A stretch of 51,415 nucleotides of DNA, taken from NCBI RefSeq assembly GCF_000337175.1, contig NZ_AOIJ01000035.1, positions 1 to 51,415 on the forward strand. The letters are read 5' to 3'. The notes under the pieces were generated by a model. The model was not told the origin of the DNA. It saw only the letters and a list, made by a program, of their open reading frames with translations, and did not search any database. The position numbers and the translations under genes are program-made. Shown here in pieces: positions 33,088 to 42,413 of this stretch. This stretch comes from Natrinema gari JCM 14663. GTDB taxonomy: Archaea > Halobacteriota > Halobacteria > Halobacteriales > Natrialbaceae. Position 1 is the first letter of the stretch. Each line of letters begins with the position of its first letter.

Positions 33088-33513
33088 TTACGGCCTGTAC
33101 TCCGGCGACTGGGCTTCGATCGTCGCGGCGACGTTCTCGAGTTCCTCGCCGATCGTCGCGACCAGATCGTCCAGCGTGGCGATACCCGCTAACTCGCCGT
33201 CGTCGTCGACGACCGGGAACCGACGGACGTTGTTGTCGCGGATCGCCTCCGAAACCGCGACCGGATCATCGTCCTCGTGGACCGTTACCGGCCGTTCGGT
33301 CATCACGTCCTCGACCGAGACCGACCCGACGTCGTCGTAGTCGTGGATCGCGAGCGCCGCGTCGCGGTCGGTGATCATCCCGACCGGTTCGTCGTCTTCG
33401 GTGACGACGATCGACCCGATGTTTTCCGACTCGAGCGTCGCCGTGATCTCCTCGAGTCGACTGTCCGGACTCGTCGTGACGACAGCCTGGGGGCCGAGTT
33501 TGCCAATGGACAT
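33088..33513 (-). CDS. CBS-domain pair protein
   Basis: 141 residues made of two CBS domains (about 8-60 and 70-125): SIVVTEDDEPVGMITDRD and RRFPVVDDDGELAGIATLDDL are the core strands of each. Together they form a Bateman module that usually binds adenine nucleotides or S-adenosylmethionine. No catalytic or DNA-binding domain is attached, so it would act by binding partners. It stands alone, about 100 bases downstream of the hydrolase gene on the same strand. Confidence 0.92.
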   Translation of the reverse strand: MSIGKLGPQAVVTTSPDSRLEEITATLESENIGSIVVTEDDEPVGMITDRDAALAIHDYDDVGSVSVEDVMTERPVTVHEDDDPVAVSEAIRDNNVRRFPVVDDDGELAGIATLDDLVATIGEELENVAATIEAQSPEYRP

Positions 33514-33612
33514 ACGTCGGTTCGACCGACTCCGAGCCGACTATTCAAATCGCGCCTTTCACACGAAACCGACCGCACCCGGAGCAGCCGGAATCGGCTC
33601 GAAGCGCCGTCG

Positions 33613-34632
33613 CTACCGATAGCCGAGTACCCGGAGCTTCTCCGTTACCTCGTCCTCGTCCATGCGGGCGGACTCGACCGGCGCTTCCGCAACGATCCGT
33701 CTCCGATCGTCCCCGTCGACGACGTGCCAGGGAACGCGTCGCAGTGCCTCGGCCGCCAGATACTCGAAGTGGCCGTACTTGCGGCCCGTCAAGGGAAGCA
33801 GCCGTTCGCCGAGGAGTTCGCCGTGATCCGCAGAGATGACGGCTTTCCCGTCCAACTCGCGAATCAATCGGTCGGCGTAGGGAAGGACGATCTCGAGGGT
33901 TTCCGCGTACGCGCGTCGCAGATCGTCGACGTCGATGTCGAACGCATCGTCCTCGACGATCTCGTAGAGTTGCACGTTCAGCGCGCCGAAGCGGTCCCCG
34001 CGCCCGCCGCGGGACACCGACGAAAGGTCCCGCTGGGACGCGATTTGCTGGTAGATTTCGAGTCCGGTCTCGCCGATGAGCGGGACGTGCGGTTGCAGGA
34101 AGTGGACGATCAGCCGCTTGGTGGGGTGTCGCTCGTGGGCCTCGAGCGCCGTCTCGACGACGGTTTCCGGGTCGATCACGTAACTGTCCGCAAGGAGCCG
34201 GGCGTCGAAGACGTCGGCCGCGTCGACGGCCGCCGACTCCGCGACCGGCTCGGGCGACACCGGATAGATCGCGTGAAACACGTCGTCGCCGATATCGGCC
34301 GTGAAGGCGTTGCCGCTGACGTAGACGGTGTCGTGGTGCGTTCGTCCCGTGAAATTCGCGTCGATCCACCCCGGGCTGCTAGAGCCGGCGGACAGCCGGG
34401 ACTCGAGGGTGCCGTCGATCCAGTTCAGTGCGGCAAAGAAATCGTATCGGCAGGCATCGAGGACGAGGAGCGTGTCCCAGTCCTCGGCCATGACGTCGAT
34501 ACCGCTTCCGTAGCGGAGTTCGAAGAGTTCCCGATGGGCCGACCAGAGGTACTTGCAGAGCTCCGTCCAGACGAGCCCTGGCTCCCGGATCCCGTTGCGA
34601 ACACTCTGAAGCGAGTATTTCGTAACCGGCAT
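33613..34632 (-). CDS. Alkaline-phosphatase-superfamily (sulfatase-like) hydrolase
   Basis: 339 residues. TLLVLDACRYDFFAAL near the N-terminus and SADHGELLGERLLPLTGRKYGHFEYL later are the two metal-binding halves of the alkaline phosphatase/sulfatase fold as seen in haloarchaeal cell-surface glycan loci. There is no C-x-P-S-R sulfatase signature, so sulfate ester activity is doubtful; a phospho- or glycan-modifying transferase or hydrolase is as likely. An upstream ATG (34662) overlaps the TATA box, so ATG 34632 (MPVTKYSLQS), six bases from the predicted transcript start, was chosen. No signal peptide is seen. Confidence 0.8.
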   Translation of the reverse strand: MPVTKYSLQSVRNGIREPGLVWTELCKYLWSAHRELFELRYGSGIDVMAEDWDTLLVLDACRYDFFAALNWIDGTLESRLSAGSSSPGWIDANFTGRTHHDTVYVSGNAFTADIGDDVFHAIYPVSPEPVAESAAVDAADVFDARLLADSYVIDPETVVETALEAHERHPTKRLIVHFLQPHVPLIGETGLEIYQQIASQRDLSSVSRGGRGDRFGALNVQLYEIVEDDAFDIDVDDLRRAYAETLEIVLPYADRLIRELDGKAVISADHGELLGERLLPLTGRKYGHFEYLAAEALRRVPWHVVDGDDRRRIVAEAPVESARMDEDEVTEKLRVLGYR

Positions 34633-34661
34633 TCCCACGCTAAACTGTTCCGGGAACGACA

Positions 34662-34670
34662 TATATAAAA
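34662..34670 (-). promoter_or_regulatory. TATA box that decides the hydrolase start
   Basis: The minus strand reads TTTTATATA here. Transcription would begin about 27 bases downstream, near 34638, so the ATG at 34660-34662 cannot be translated from it and 34632 is favoured. The remaining gap to the MsrA gene (34671-34942) shows no gene. Confidence 0.65.
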
Positions 34671-34942
34671 CGGGGGCGGGCTGCTGCTGGCGAGAAGGCT
34701 GATCGACCGGGCGGGGCCGGACTTCGATAGCGGGTCAGTACACGGACGCGAGACGGGACGGTCGTCGCCACCGAAGACGGGTCCGGTGGGGTATCCACGC
34801 CCCCGTCTGCCGGGTATCGGTGTTTTGGGACAGTACATCGCTCCTTCCATCGGCAGCGACACATCAGTCGAGCGCCATTCCTGTCGCCCGATCCGCTCAC
34901 TCGGGCGGGCAGCCGGGAACCCGCGGCTCGATAGAGCCGCAG

Positions 34943-35473
34943 TTACCGTTTCGCGGCGACCTTGTCGGCGAATCGCTCGCGGACCTTCTCGACTTTCGGG
35001 GCCGCGTGCATCGTACAGTAGGCGTCGTTCGGGTTCTTCTCGAAGTAGTCTTGATGTTTCTCCTCGGCGCGGTAGAACGTCTCGAGGGGCTCGAGTTCGG
35101 TCACGACGTCGTCGTCGTACTCCTCGTCGAGGGCCTCGATGTAGGCCTCGGCCTGCGTTTGCTGCTCCGCGTCGTGATACAGGACGATCGAGCGATATTG
35201 CGTGCCCACGTCCGGCCCTTGTCGATTGCGCTGGGTCGGATCGTGGGTGGCGAAGAATACCTCGAGCAGGTCGTCGTAGCCGATCTCCGCGGGGTCGTAC
35301 TCGACCTGGACGACCTCCGCGTGGCCGGTGTTGCCCGAACAGACCTCGCGATAGGTCGGCTCCTCGACGTGCCCACCCGCGTAGCCGGACGTGACCGACT
35401 CCACGCCCTCGAGTTCCTTCATCGCCGCTTCGGTACACCAGAAACAACCGCCGCCGAACGTGGCGCGTTCCAT
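34943..35473 (-). CDS. msrA: Peptide methionine-S-sulfoxide reductase A
   Basis: 176 residues. The active site GGGCFWCTE has the catalytic Cys10; TSGYAGG, GHAEVVQVEYDP and FFATHDPTQRNRQGPDVGTQYRS are the conserved MsrA blocks. Resolving cysteines may be Cys45 (EVCSGNTGH) or the one in DAYCTMHAAP. It repairs oxidised methionine in the cytoplasm. ATG start places GGGCFWC at the expected distance from the N-terminus. Confidence 0.97.
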   Translation of the reverse strand: MERATFGGGCFWCTEAAMKELEGVESVTSGYAGGHVEEPTYREVCSGNTGHAEVVQVEYDPAEIGYDDLLEVFFATHDPTQRNRQGPDVGTQYRSIVLYHDAEQQTQAEAYIEALDEEYDDDVVTELEPLETFYRAEEKHQDYFEKNPNDAYCTMHAAPKVEKVRERFADKVAAKR

Positions 35474-35557
35474 ACCCCGTCGTACGGCGCGCCCGAGGAA
35501 AGATGTGACGGGAACCCCGGTAGCTTCGGCGGACCGCCGGCCACGCCTCGCGCTCTC

Positions 35558-37432
35558 TCACCCGCCCCGTCCGTGACGCCGCGTCCGGCCGCGGTCGATT
35601 CCGACGGCCCGCCCGTCGCGTGTCGGATCGGCCGCGCCGCACAGTTCGTCGTCGCCGATTTCGATCACCTGGACGTTGCCGAAGTCTCCGCTGGACGCAT
35701 CGCTCCAGACCTGTCCGAACCGGCTCGTCGCCTCTCGGGCGCGCGCCGGGACGCCGTCTTCCCACATGATCGGCGGGCACTCCGTAGTGAACACGGTCGG
35801 TTCGGAGAGGGCCGCGAGCGGCTCGAGTCCGTAGACGTAGCGGTGAAGGAGCGTCTGTGCGACCGAAGTGATGATCGTCCAGCCGCCCGGCGAGCCCACG
35901 GTGAACTCGGGGACGCCGTCGCGCAGGACGATGATGGGGCTCATGCTGCTCAGCGGCCGCTTCCACGGCGCGACCCTGTTCGGTCCCTCGGGAACGGCGT
36001 TGAAATCCGTCAGTTCGTTGTTGAGCATGAAGCCGCGGCCGGGGACCAGCAGCCCCGACCCCATGAGCTGCTCGATGGTCGACGTGTACGAGACGGCGTT
36101 TCCGTCGGCGTCGACGACGGAGAAGTGAGTCGTCGAACCGCGCTTCGGATCGGGTGACGGCCCCCGCGTCGGAGCGACGCCGGACGGGGTGCCGGGAGCG
36201 ACGCACTCCCCTGCCTCGTAGTCCGCGAGCGGTTCTCCGGTTCGGACGAGCGCCGCGCGCGCCTCGAGATACGCGTCGGAGAGCAGGCCGTCGATCGGAA
36301 CGTCCACGAACTCGGGATCACCCATGTACTCGTTTCGGTCGGCCCAGGCCAGGCTCGTCGCCTCGCTGATCAGGTGATACATCGCTGGCGATCGTCTGTC
36401 GTACTGTCCGATGTCGAGGAACGCGAGCAGTTTCAGGATGGCCGCCACGGTGCTCGGGCCCGAACTCGGGAGCGGTTGGCCGACGATTTCGACGCCGTTC
36501 CACTCGGCGCGGACCGGGTCGTCGATCGTGACGTCGTAGGCCGCGAGATCGTCGGTGGTCATGCTGCCGCCGGCGTCCCGGACCGTCGCGGCGAGATCAG
36601 CCGCGATGGGGCCCTCGTAGAAGGCCTCGGCCCCGTCTCGCTCGATCGCCGCGAGCGTCTCGGCGAGGTCGGTGTTGACGTGCGTGTCGCCCTCCGTGAG
36701 GGGCCGCCCGTTCGCATCCGAGTAGGCCGCCTTCGCCGCGTCGTTGAACTTCTCCCAGTTCTCCGCGATCTGTGTGGCGAAGACCGCATCGATCGGAAAG
36801 CCGTCAGCTGCGAGGTCGATTGCGGGGGTGAGCAGCCGCTGGCGGGGTCGCGTCCCGTGTCGATCCAGTGCGGTTTCCAGTCCCATCACGGTCCCCGGAA
36901 CGCCCACGGCCTCGCCCAGCCGGATTCGGTCCGCGAAGGGGATCGGGTCGCCGTCCTCGTCGAGGAACATGTCCGCGGTCGCACCCCGAGGTGCGCGCTC
37001 GCGGCTGTCGATGACGTCGACCTCGTCCGCGTCGGCGTCGTAGATCACCATGAACCCGCCGCCGCCGATCCCCGAGCCGTGAGGCTGGGTGACCGTCAGG
37101 ACGTACTGCAACGCCACGGCGGCATCGACGGCGGTGCCCCCCTCGCGCAGCACGCCCGCGGCGACGCCGGAGGCGATCGGATCGACGCTCGAGACCATGC
37201 CGTCGGCCGCGGTCACCTGCCGCCCACACGTGACCTGCGGGTGCGCACACCTGACTCCGCGGGCGTCGAGGGTCGACCGTCCGTCACTCGCCGCGACGGA
37301 GCGTGTACCGATGCCGAGCGCACCGGCGGCCGTTCCGGTACTCGCCAGAAACGCGCGTCGCTCGAGTCCCGGCGGCTCGCTCGACCGTGACGTGTTCCCG
37401 TCGCCTTCGTTCCCACCGATCCGGTTTGTCAT
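35558..37432 (-). CDS. ggt: Gamma-glutamyltransferase, Tat-exported
   Basis: 624 residues of an autoprocessing N-terminal nucleophile hydrolase. The twin-arginine signal is LERRAFLASTGTAAGALG. The processing site is before Thr434 in KRGSTTHFSVVDADGNAVSYTSTIEQLMGSGLLV; the substrate loop PLSSMSPIIVLRDG and GSPGGWTIITSV follow. It would act outside on gamma-glutamyl peptides; haloarchaea use gamma-glutamylcysteine, a plausible substrate. The chosen ATG puts the signal near residue 25; an ATG directly abutting the upstream gene's stop (37609) would add 59 residues before it and is less likely. Confidence 0.93.
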   Translation of the reverse strand: MTNRIGGNEGDGNTSRSSEPPGLERRAFLASTGTAAGALGIGTRSVAASDGRSTLDARGVRCAHPQVTCGRQVTAADGMVSSVDPIASGVAAGVLREGGTAVDAAVALQYVLTVTQPHGSGIGGGGFMVIYDADADEVDVIDSRERAPRGATADMFLDEDGDPIPFADRIRLGEAVGVPGTVMGLETALDRHGTRPRQRLLTPAIDLAADGFPIDAVFATQIAENWEKFNDAAKAAYSDANGRPLTEGDTHVNTDLAETLAAIERDGAEAFYEGPIAADLAATVRDAGGSMTTDDLAAYDVTIDDPVRAEWNGVEIVGQPLPSSGPSTVAAILKLLAFLDIGQYDRRSPAMYHLISEATSLAWADRNEYMGDPEFVDVPIDGLLSDAYLEARAALVRTGEPLADYEAGECVAPGTPSGVAPTRGPSPDPKRGSTTHFSVVDADGNAVSYTSTIEQLMGSGLLVPGRGFMLNNELTDFNAVPEGPNRVAPWKRPLSSMSPIIVLRDGVPEFTVGSPGGWTIITSVAQTLLHRYVYGLEPLAALSEPTVFTTECPPIMWEDGVPARAREATSRFGQVWSDASSGDFGNVQVIEIGDDELCGAADPTRDGRAVGIDRGRTRRHGRGG

Positions 37433-37609
37433 CTTTCGGATACCCGGCCACACCTCGACGGTACCGGGCAAAACACCTTCGGCGGATACGGTGTCGCTAC
37501 CGGAGGGTCCATCGACTCCGTCCGAGTAGGGGCCGCCAACGGGCGGACTAGTGGTAGCGTACTGTCCCCGAGCCCCAGCGGTCGACGGGTCCGAGACGAC
37601 TGGGTGCAT

Positions 37610-38275
37610 TCAGCGGTCGTCGGTCTTCCAGGTCAGCAACACGCCGTCGTCGAGTCGGTCGACGGCTTCTAACTCGAGCGTCGGAAACGCCGCGACGAAC
37701 CCCTCGCCGTCGGCGAGGGTCGGCGCGTCGCGACCGCCGATGAGTGTCGGCCCGACGAACGTCCGGAGTTCGTCGACCAGCCCAGCCTCGAACAGCGAGA
37801 AGATGAGTTCGCCGCCACCCTCGACCATGATCCGCTCGAGGCCCTGTTCTTGCAGCGCTCCGAACGCTCGAAGGAGGTCGACCCGCTCGTCGCCCGCGGT
37901 GAGCAACTCGGCGCGCTCGGCGAGTGCCAGCCGCCGGTCGACGGGCGCGGCCTCGCTCAGACAGAGGTAGGTCGTCGCCGCGTCGTCGAGGACCGCCGCG
38001 TCCGTCGGCGTTCGCCCGCTCGAGTCAACGACGACCCGTGCGGGAGACGCCGATCGGCCGTCATCGCGGCGACGTGCCCGGAGCGCGTCGTCTTTGACGG
38101 TCAGATGCGGGTCGTCCGCGAGGACCGTCCCGACGCCGACGACGACGGCGTCGCGTTTCGCCCGGAGCCGGTCGACGCGCGCGAAGTCCTCGTCGCCGCT
38201 GATCGCGAGTTGCTCCCGGCGTCGCGAGGAGAGTTTCCCGTCGGCGCTCATGGCGGCGTTGACCACGACGTGCAT
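37610..38275 (-). CDS. 2,5-diamino-6-ribosylaminopyrimidinone 5'-phosphate reductase (RibD C-terminal type)
   Basis: 221 residues. It belongs to the dihydrofolate-reductase-like RibD_C family, reducing the ribosyl side chain in archaeal riboflavin synthesis with NADPH. Landmarks are VVVNAAMSADGKLSS, VVVGVGTVLADDPHLTV and the NADPH-loop-like IMVEGGGELIFSLFEAGLVDEL. It lacks the deaminase half of bacterial RibD, as expected for archaea. The start is ATG 38275; the frame upstream is not conserved-looking. Confidence 0.93.
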   Translation of the reverse strand: MHVVVNAAMSADGKLSSRRREQLAISGDEDFARVDRLRAKRDAVVVGVGTVLADDPHLTVKDDALRARRRDDGRSASPARVVVDSSGRTPTDAAVLDDAATTYLCLSEAAPVDRRLALAERAELLTAGDERVDLLRAFGALQEQGLERIMVEGGGELIFSLFEAGLVDELRTFVGPTLIGGRDAPTLADGEGFVAAFPTLELEAVDRLDDGVLLTWKTDDR

Positions 38276-38441
38276 ACCATCGCTGCGGGTGCGACGGTCA
38301 AGAACGCTGCCCTCTCGTCGCTCCGGCCATTCGAGGTACCGCGGGCGGTTGCTGTCTCGTGGGACGAACACGCCCTGCTAGGGAGGCACGCAGCGCAGCC
38401 ACTCACCGAACAGCGAACACCCGCGTTCCGCAATCAACGGC

Positions 38442-38456
38442 ATAAGTAATAATCTA
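38442..38456 (+). promoter_or_regulatory. TATA-like box for a small membrane protein
   Basis: ATAAGTAATAATCTA is centred about 30 bases before the ATG at 38481, supporting this small gene as real and leaderless. Confidence 0.6.
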
Positions 38457-38480
38457 TGCCAATGCTATTGTTGGACTAAT

Positions 38481-38669
38481 ATGGGTGCGGAAGCCACCCG
38501 GAGAGTAACCCGCACGCTGCTGTTCGTGATCGGGTTCAGTTTGCTTGCCAGCGGGCTGTTCGGATTCCCACCGCTCCCTCGAAACGGGGTCGCCCTTCTC
38601 GTCTACGGGTCTATCCTGTTTGCCATCGGAATGTGGCGCGGAACCGCTGCCGAGGACTCCCGTCGGTGA
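38481..38669 (+). CDS. Small two-helix membrane protein
   Basis: 62 residues. A basic N-terminus (MGAEATRRVTR) is followed by two hydrophobic helices, TLLFVIGFSLLASGLFGF and GVALLVYGSILFAIGMW, then a polar tail. The family is not recognised. The promoter spacing and the clear two-helix pattern support coding. It lies upstream of the phosphatase-ppk operon but with a separate TATA box between, so it is probably not part of it. Confidence 0.65.
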   Translation: MGAEATRRVTRTLLFVIGFSLLASGLFGFPPLPRNGVALLVYGSILFAIGMWRGTAAEDSRR

Positions 38670-38743
38670 TCGTCGGGGGCGCGGGACCGTCGGGAACCGC
38701 GACTCAGTTCGGCTATACGGCGCTATATACCATCGCATATCCA

Positions 38744-38752
38744 ACATATAAA
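38744..38752 (+). promoter_or_regulatory. TATA-like box for the phosphatase-ppk operon
   Basis: ACATATAAA predicts transcription from about 38775, 17 bases before the GTG at 38792. This excludes the upstream part of the open frame. Confidence 0.6.
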
Positions 38753-38791
38753 CGACTTATCCGGCTTCGCGGAATCGTTCGGACGGTACGC

Positions 38792-39484
38792 GTGACGACC
38801 GCCAACACCCCGTCCGACGACGCGGTATCGTTCGACCACCGCCACATCGACCTCGAGAACCGGGACGAGGTCTACGTCATCGGTGACGTTCACGGCTGTC
38901 TCGACGCGCTCGAGGCGTTGTTGGGGACGCTGGAGCTCGGCGCGAACGACCTCGCCGTGTTCGTCGGCGATCTGGTCCGAAAGGGACCGGAGAGCAAGGC
39001 CGTCCTCGATCGCGTCAGGCGGTCGCCGCGGCTGCTCTCGGTCCGCGGCAACAACGAGCGAAAACTGCTCGAGGGCGAGGCCTCGCTGTCGGCCCTCGAC
39101 GCGGTCGACTACCAGTATCTCGAGTCGCTGCCGACGGCGATTTCGTGGGACGGCGGCCTCGTCGTCCACGGCGGACTCGACCCCAGCCGACCGCTGTCGG
39201 GACACTCCGACGACGACGTGCTGACGATGCGGTCGCCGGCCGGCGACGGCTACGACGGTCCGTTCTGGTTCGACCGCTACGAGGGACCGCCGCGGGTCTT
39301 CTTCGGGCACACCGTCCTCGCGGAGCCGATCGAACGCGAGTGGGCGGTGGGGCTCGATACCGGGTGTGTCTACGGTGGGCAACTGACGGCGTACGACGTT
39401 CGCCGCGGGGAGGCCGTTAGCGTGACCGGAACCGGCCACGTCGAGCGGTCGTCGGAAAAGATCGTCGGTGCTGATCGCGAGTGA
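38792..39484 (+). CDS. PPP-family metallophosphatase (ApaH/serine-threonine phosphatase-like)
   Basis: 230 residues from a GTG start set by the TATA position. The metal-binding motifs of the PPP family are present: GDVHGCLDAL, FVGDLVRKGPES and RGNNERKLL (Asn-Asn instead of the usual Asn-His), then VVHGGLDP and FFGHTVLAE. It could be a protein phosphatase or a diadenosine tetraphosphatase. Its TGA is followed after one base by the ppk ATG, so the two are co-transcribed and coupled, pointing to a polyphosphate or phosphate role. Confidence 0.87.
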   Translation: MTTANTPSDDAVSFDHRHIDLENRDEVYVIGDVHGCLDALEALLGTLELGANDLAVFVGDLVRKGPESKAVLDRVRRSPRLLSVRGNNERKLLEGEASLSALDAVDYQYLESLPTAISWDGGLVVHGGLDPSRPLSGHSDDDVLTMRSPAGDGYDGPFWFDRYEGPPRVFFGHTVLAEPIEREWAVGLDTGCVYGGQLTAYDVRRGEAVSVTGTGHVERSSEKIVGADRE

Positions 39485-39485
39485 G

Positions 39486-41879
39486 ATGCAGGGGGATTCC
39501 GGACCGAACGAACGGGACGCGACGGAACGCGACGATCGGGAGTCGCCGACGGATGAACGGTCGTCCGAGGGGACACTAAGCGATGACGTGGCGGTTTCGT
39601 TTCGGGCCCTCCTCGACGGGAGCGACGCGGACGCGCCCGCCGATTCCGACGGGGCGGACGAGCGAGCGACCGACGCCGATCCCGACGCGGACTCCGTGGT
39701 CCTCGAGCGGACGGACGCGACCGACGACCTCGTCCCGGCGACGGGGTCCGACCGGGACGTGCTTCCGGTCGCCGCGTCCGCGGAGACCAACTCGGCGCGG
39801 TCGGACGTCGATCTCACGGCACCGGCCTACTACCTGAACCGCGAACTCAGCGAACTCGCGTTCCAGCGACGGGTCCTCCACGAGGCGCTCGACGGGGCCA
39901 ACCCGCTGTTGGAACGCGTGAAATTCCTCGCGATCGTCACCACGAACCTCGACGAGTTCTTCCGCAAGCGCATCGGCGGACTGAAACAGCAGATCGCGGC
40001 CGGCGTAACCGAGGCAACGCCGGACGGGCGCACGCCCGACGAGCAGTGGGCGGCTGCCCTCGAGACGGCGCGGCCGCTGTTCGAGCGTCAGGCGGCGTGT
40101 TATCGCGATGAGATCCGCCCGGCGCTGGCCGATGCCGGGATTCGGATCGTCGACTACGACGACCTCTCGGCCGGCGAGCGCCAGCAGTTGCGCGAGTACT
40201 TCGAGAGTTCCGTCCTGCCGACCCTGACCCCGCTGACGTTCGATCCGGCCCATCCGTTCCCGTTCATCTCGAATCAAAGCCTCTCGCTTGCCGTCTTGAC
40301 GCGAGAACGACCCGGCGAGGAGGTGACCTTCTCCCGCGTGAAGATCCCGCGCAATCAGGTGCGGTTCGTTCAGCTCGGCGACGACACGCGGTACGTCCTC
40401 CTCGAGGACGTCGTCCGGGCGAACCTCGAGTTGCTCTTCCCCGACGTCGAAATCGTCGACACCGCTCTCTTCAGAGTGACGCGCAACGCGGAGGTCAGAC
40501 GGGACGAAGAGGTCGCCGAAGACCTGATCGAGATGATCGAGGAGGTCATCGAGGAACGACGCTTCGCGACCGCCGTTCGACTCGAGCTCGAGCGCGACGC
40601 GCCGGAGACGGTTCGCGAGATCCTCACGCGTGAACTCGAGCTCGACGAGCGGGAGGTGTTCCACCTCGACGGCCCGCTGGATTACCGCGACTTCGCCGCC
40701 CTGACCGATCTCGATCGCCCCGACCTGAAACTCCCCGCGTGGTCGCCACAGCCCCATCCGCGGTTGGGCCGTCGGGAGGACGCGACGAACGTCTTCGACG
40801 CGATCAGCGACGGCGACGTGCTCGTCCACCATCCGTACCACTCCTTCGAAGGGACCGTCCAGCGCTTCCTCGAGGCGGCGGCCAACGACCCCGACGTGCT
40901 CGCGATCAAGGCGGCGATCTACCGCACGGCCAGCGATTCCCAGATCATCGAGAGTCTGCTCGAGGCCGCCCGGAACGGCAAACAGGTCGCCGTCATGGTC
41001 GAACTCAAAGCCCGCTTCGACGAGGAGAACAACCTCGAGTGGGCGAAGAAACTCGAGGAGGAGGGCATCCACGTCGCGTACGGGACGATCGGTTACAAGA
41101 CGCACACGAAAACCTCGCTGGTCGTCCGGGAGGAGGACGACGGGGTCCAGCTCTATTCACACGTCGGGACCGGCAACTACCACTCCGGGACCGCAAAGCA
41201 GTACGAGGACCTCGGACTGTTGACGGCCGACCGGGACATCGGCCAGGACCTCGTCAGGCTGTTCAATTACTTCACCGGCCACTCGATGTACCGGGATTAC
41301 CGACGCCTGCTCATCGCGCCCGGCAACATGCGTGATCGGTTCGTCGACCTCATTCGGGCCGAAGCCGAGCACGCACGCAACGGCGAGGACGCGCGCATCG
41401 TCGCCAAGATGAATCGGTTGGAGGACCCGGCGATCGTCAGGGAACTCTACGAGGCGTCGATGGCCGGCGTCGACATCGACCTGATCGTCCGGGACATCTG
41501 CCGGCTCCGCCCCGGGCTCGAGGGGGTCAGCGATACGATCGACGTCTACAGCGTCGTCGGCCGCTTCCTCGAGCACTCGCGGCTCTTTTACTTCCGGGCG
41601 GGCGGGGACGAACGATACTACATCGGCTCGGCGGACTGGATGACTCGCAATCTCGACAACCGGGTGGAGGCCATCGCGCCGATCGACGAACCCCGGCTCC
41701 GGAGTCAACTCGACGAGATCCTCGAGACACTGCTCTCGGACGATCGGAACAGGTGGGTGATGCGATCGGACGGGACCTACGAACGGTGCCAGCCCGCGGC
41801 CGACGGCTCGAGCACGAACGTACACGAGACACGAATGCGATCGGTGCTCTCGGAGACGCGGCGCGATGCGCGTCGGTAG
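39486..41879 (+). CDS. ppk1: Polyphosphate kinase 1
   Basis: 797 residues. It makes long polyphosphate from ATP, reversibly. The four PPK1 domains begin near residue 115 (YYLNRELSELAFQRRVLHEALD). The phosphohistidine is His540 in GYKTHTKTSLVVREE; LYSHVGTGNYHSGTAKQYEDLGLLTAD and SADWMTRNLDNRVEAIAPI complete the phospholipase-D-like catalytic halves. About 115 acidic low-complexity residues precede the core, longer than in bacteria. ATG 39486 is preferred; a GTG six codons upstream overlaps the phosphatase gene. It is the second gene of the phosphatase-ppk operon. Confidence 0.96.
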   Translation: MQGDSGPNERDATERDDRESPTDERSSEGTLSDDVAVSFRALLDGSDADAPADSDGADERATDADPDADSVVLERTDATDDLVPATGSDRDVLPVAASAETNSARSDVDLTAPAYYLNRELSELAFQRRVLHEALDGANPLLERVKFLAIVTTNLDEFFRKRIGGLKQQIAAGVTEATPDGRTPDEQWAAALETARPLFERQAACYRDEIRPALADAGIRIVDYDDLSAGERQQLREYFESSVLPTLTPLTFDPAHPFPFISNQSLSLAVLTRERPGEEVTFSRVKIPRNQVRFVQLGDDTRYVLLEDVVRANLELLFPDVEIVDTALFRVTRNAEVRRDEEVAEDLIEMIEEVIEERRFATAVRLELERDAPETVREILTRELELDEREVFHLDGPLDYRDFAALTDLDRPDLKLPAWSPQPHPRLGRREDATNVFDAISDGDVLVHHPYHSFEGTVQRFLEAAANDPDVLAIKAAIYRTASDSQIIESLLEAARNGKQVAVMVELKARFDEENNLEWAKKLEEEGIHVAYGTIGYKTHTKTSLVVREEDDGVQLYSHVGTGNYHSGTAKQYEDLGLLTADRDIGQDLVRLFNYFTGHSMYRDYRRLLIAPGNMRDRFVDLIRAEAEHARNGEDARIVAKMNRLEDPAIVRELYEASMAGVDIDLIVRDICRLRPGLEGVSDTIDVYSVVGRFLEHSRLFYFRAGGDERYYIGSADWMTRNLDNRVEAIAPIDEPRLRSQLDEILETLLSDDRNRWVMRSDGTYERCQPAADGSSTNVHETRMRSVLSETRRDARR

Positions 41880-42077
41880 GGCGGGTTATCCGAGTACTCG
41901 GCGGTGGCTTGCAGTCCGTTGGTGCCACTCGAGGGACGCGGACCCCGTTTTCGACGGCCGAGGCCGATCGGTCGGTGACGAAACCGACGCCGGCCACTAT
42001 ACCCGTATGGAGCGTACAATAGCACAATTAGCAGCCGCTTTGTACGTGTCGTCGCTCGATTCGCGTACGCGAGACAT

Positions 42078-42305
42078 ATGTCCGGACCAACCAGCGGTTA
42101 CGGCGATCGGTCGCCTCGACAGCGGCTAGCTACGGCCACGCAGTACTCGACCGACGAGACCGACCTCGAGTCGATCGTCGTCCGATACGAGGACCGGCCC
42201 GATCGGTGGACGATCACGCCGCGGGAGTGCCCGGAGTCGGACCGGATGACGACGTGGCTTTCGGTCGACGCTCAGGCCATCGTCGACCTCGACGACGTCC
42301 GATAG
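42078..42305 (+). CDS. Small haloarchaeal protein (DUF7511-like)
   Basis: 75 residues. After a polar N-terminus it reads LESIVVRYEDRPDRWTITPRE...RMTTWLSVDAQAIVDLDDVR, a pattern I associate with the small DUF7511 family (name from memory). No cysteines or membrane segment. ATG 42078; a weak TATA-like CTTTGTAC lies about 35 bases before. Function is unknown. It lies alone between ppk1 and phoU. The gap before it (41880-42077) shows nothing else. Confidence 0.68.
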   Translation: MSGPTSGYGDRSPRQRLATATQYSTDETDLESIVVRYEDRPDRWTITPRECPESDRMTTWLSVDAQAIVDLDDVR

Positions 42306-42387
42306 CCGACGCGATCCCCCGCGGTGGATCGCGCATCGATGTTTTCGTTCGGTTCGATCGGATCGGCTCCGTCTCTCGACCGCACTA

Positions 42388-42413
42388 TTCCCTATATAGA
42401 ACTATATATGGGA
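42388..42413. promoter_or_regulatory. AT-rich inverted repeat upstream of the phoU gene
   Basis: TTCCC-TATATAG-AA-CTATATAT-GGGAA is nearly perfect, with one extra base in the right arm. It is about 140 bases before the phoU ATG in an AT-rich zone (42385-42545). It could be an operator or a divergent promoter. Confidence 0.45.

Noticed and set aside
37433-37609. 59-residue extension of gamma-glutamyltransferase starting right after the upstream stop
   Set aside because: It would bury the twin-arginine signal about 85 residues inside; the later ATG is better.
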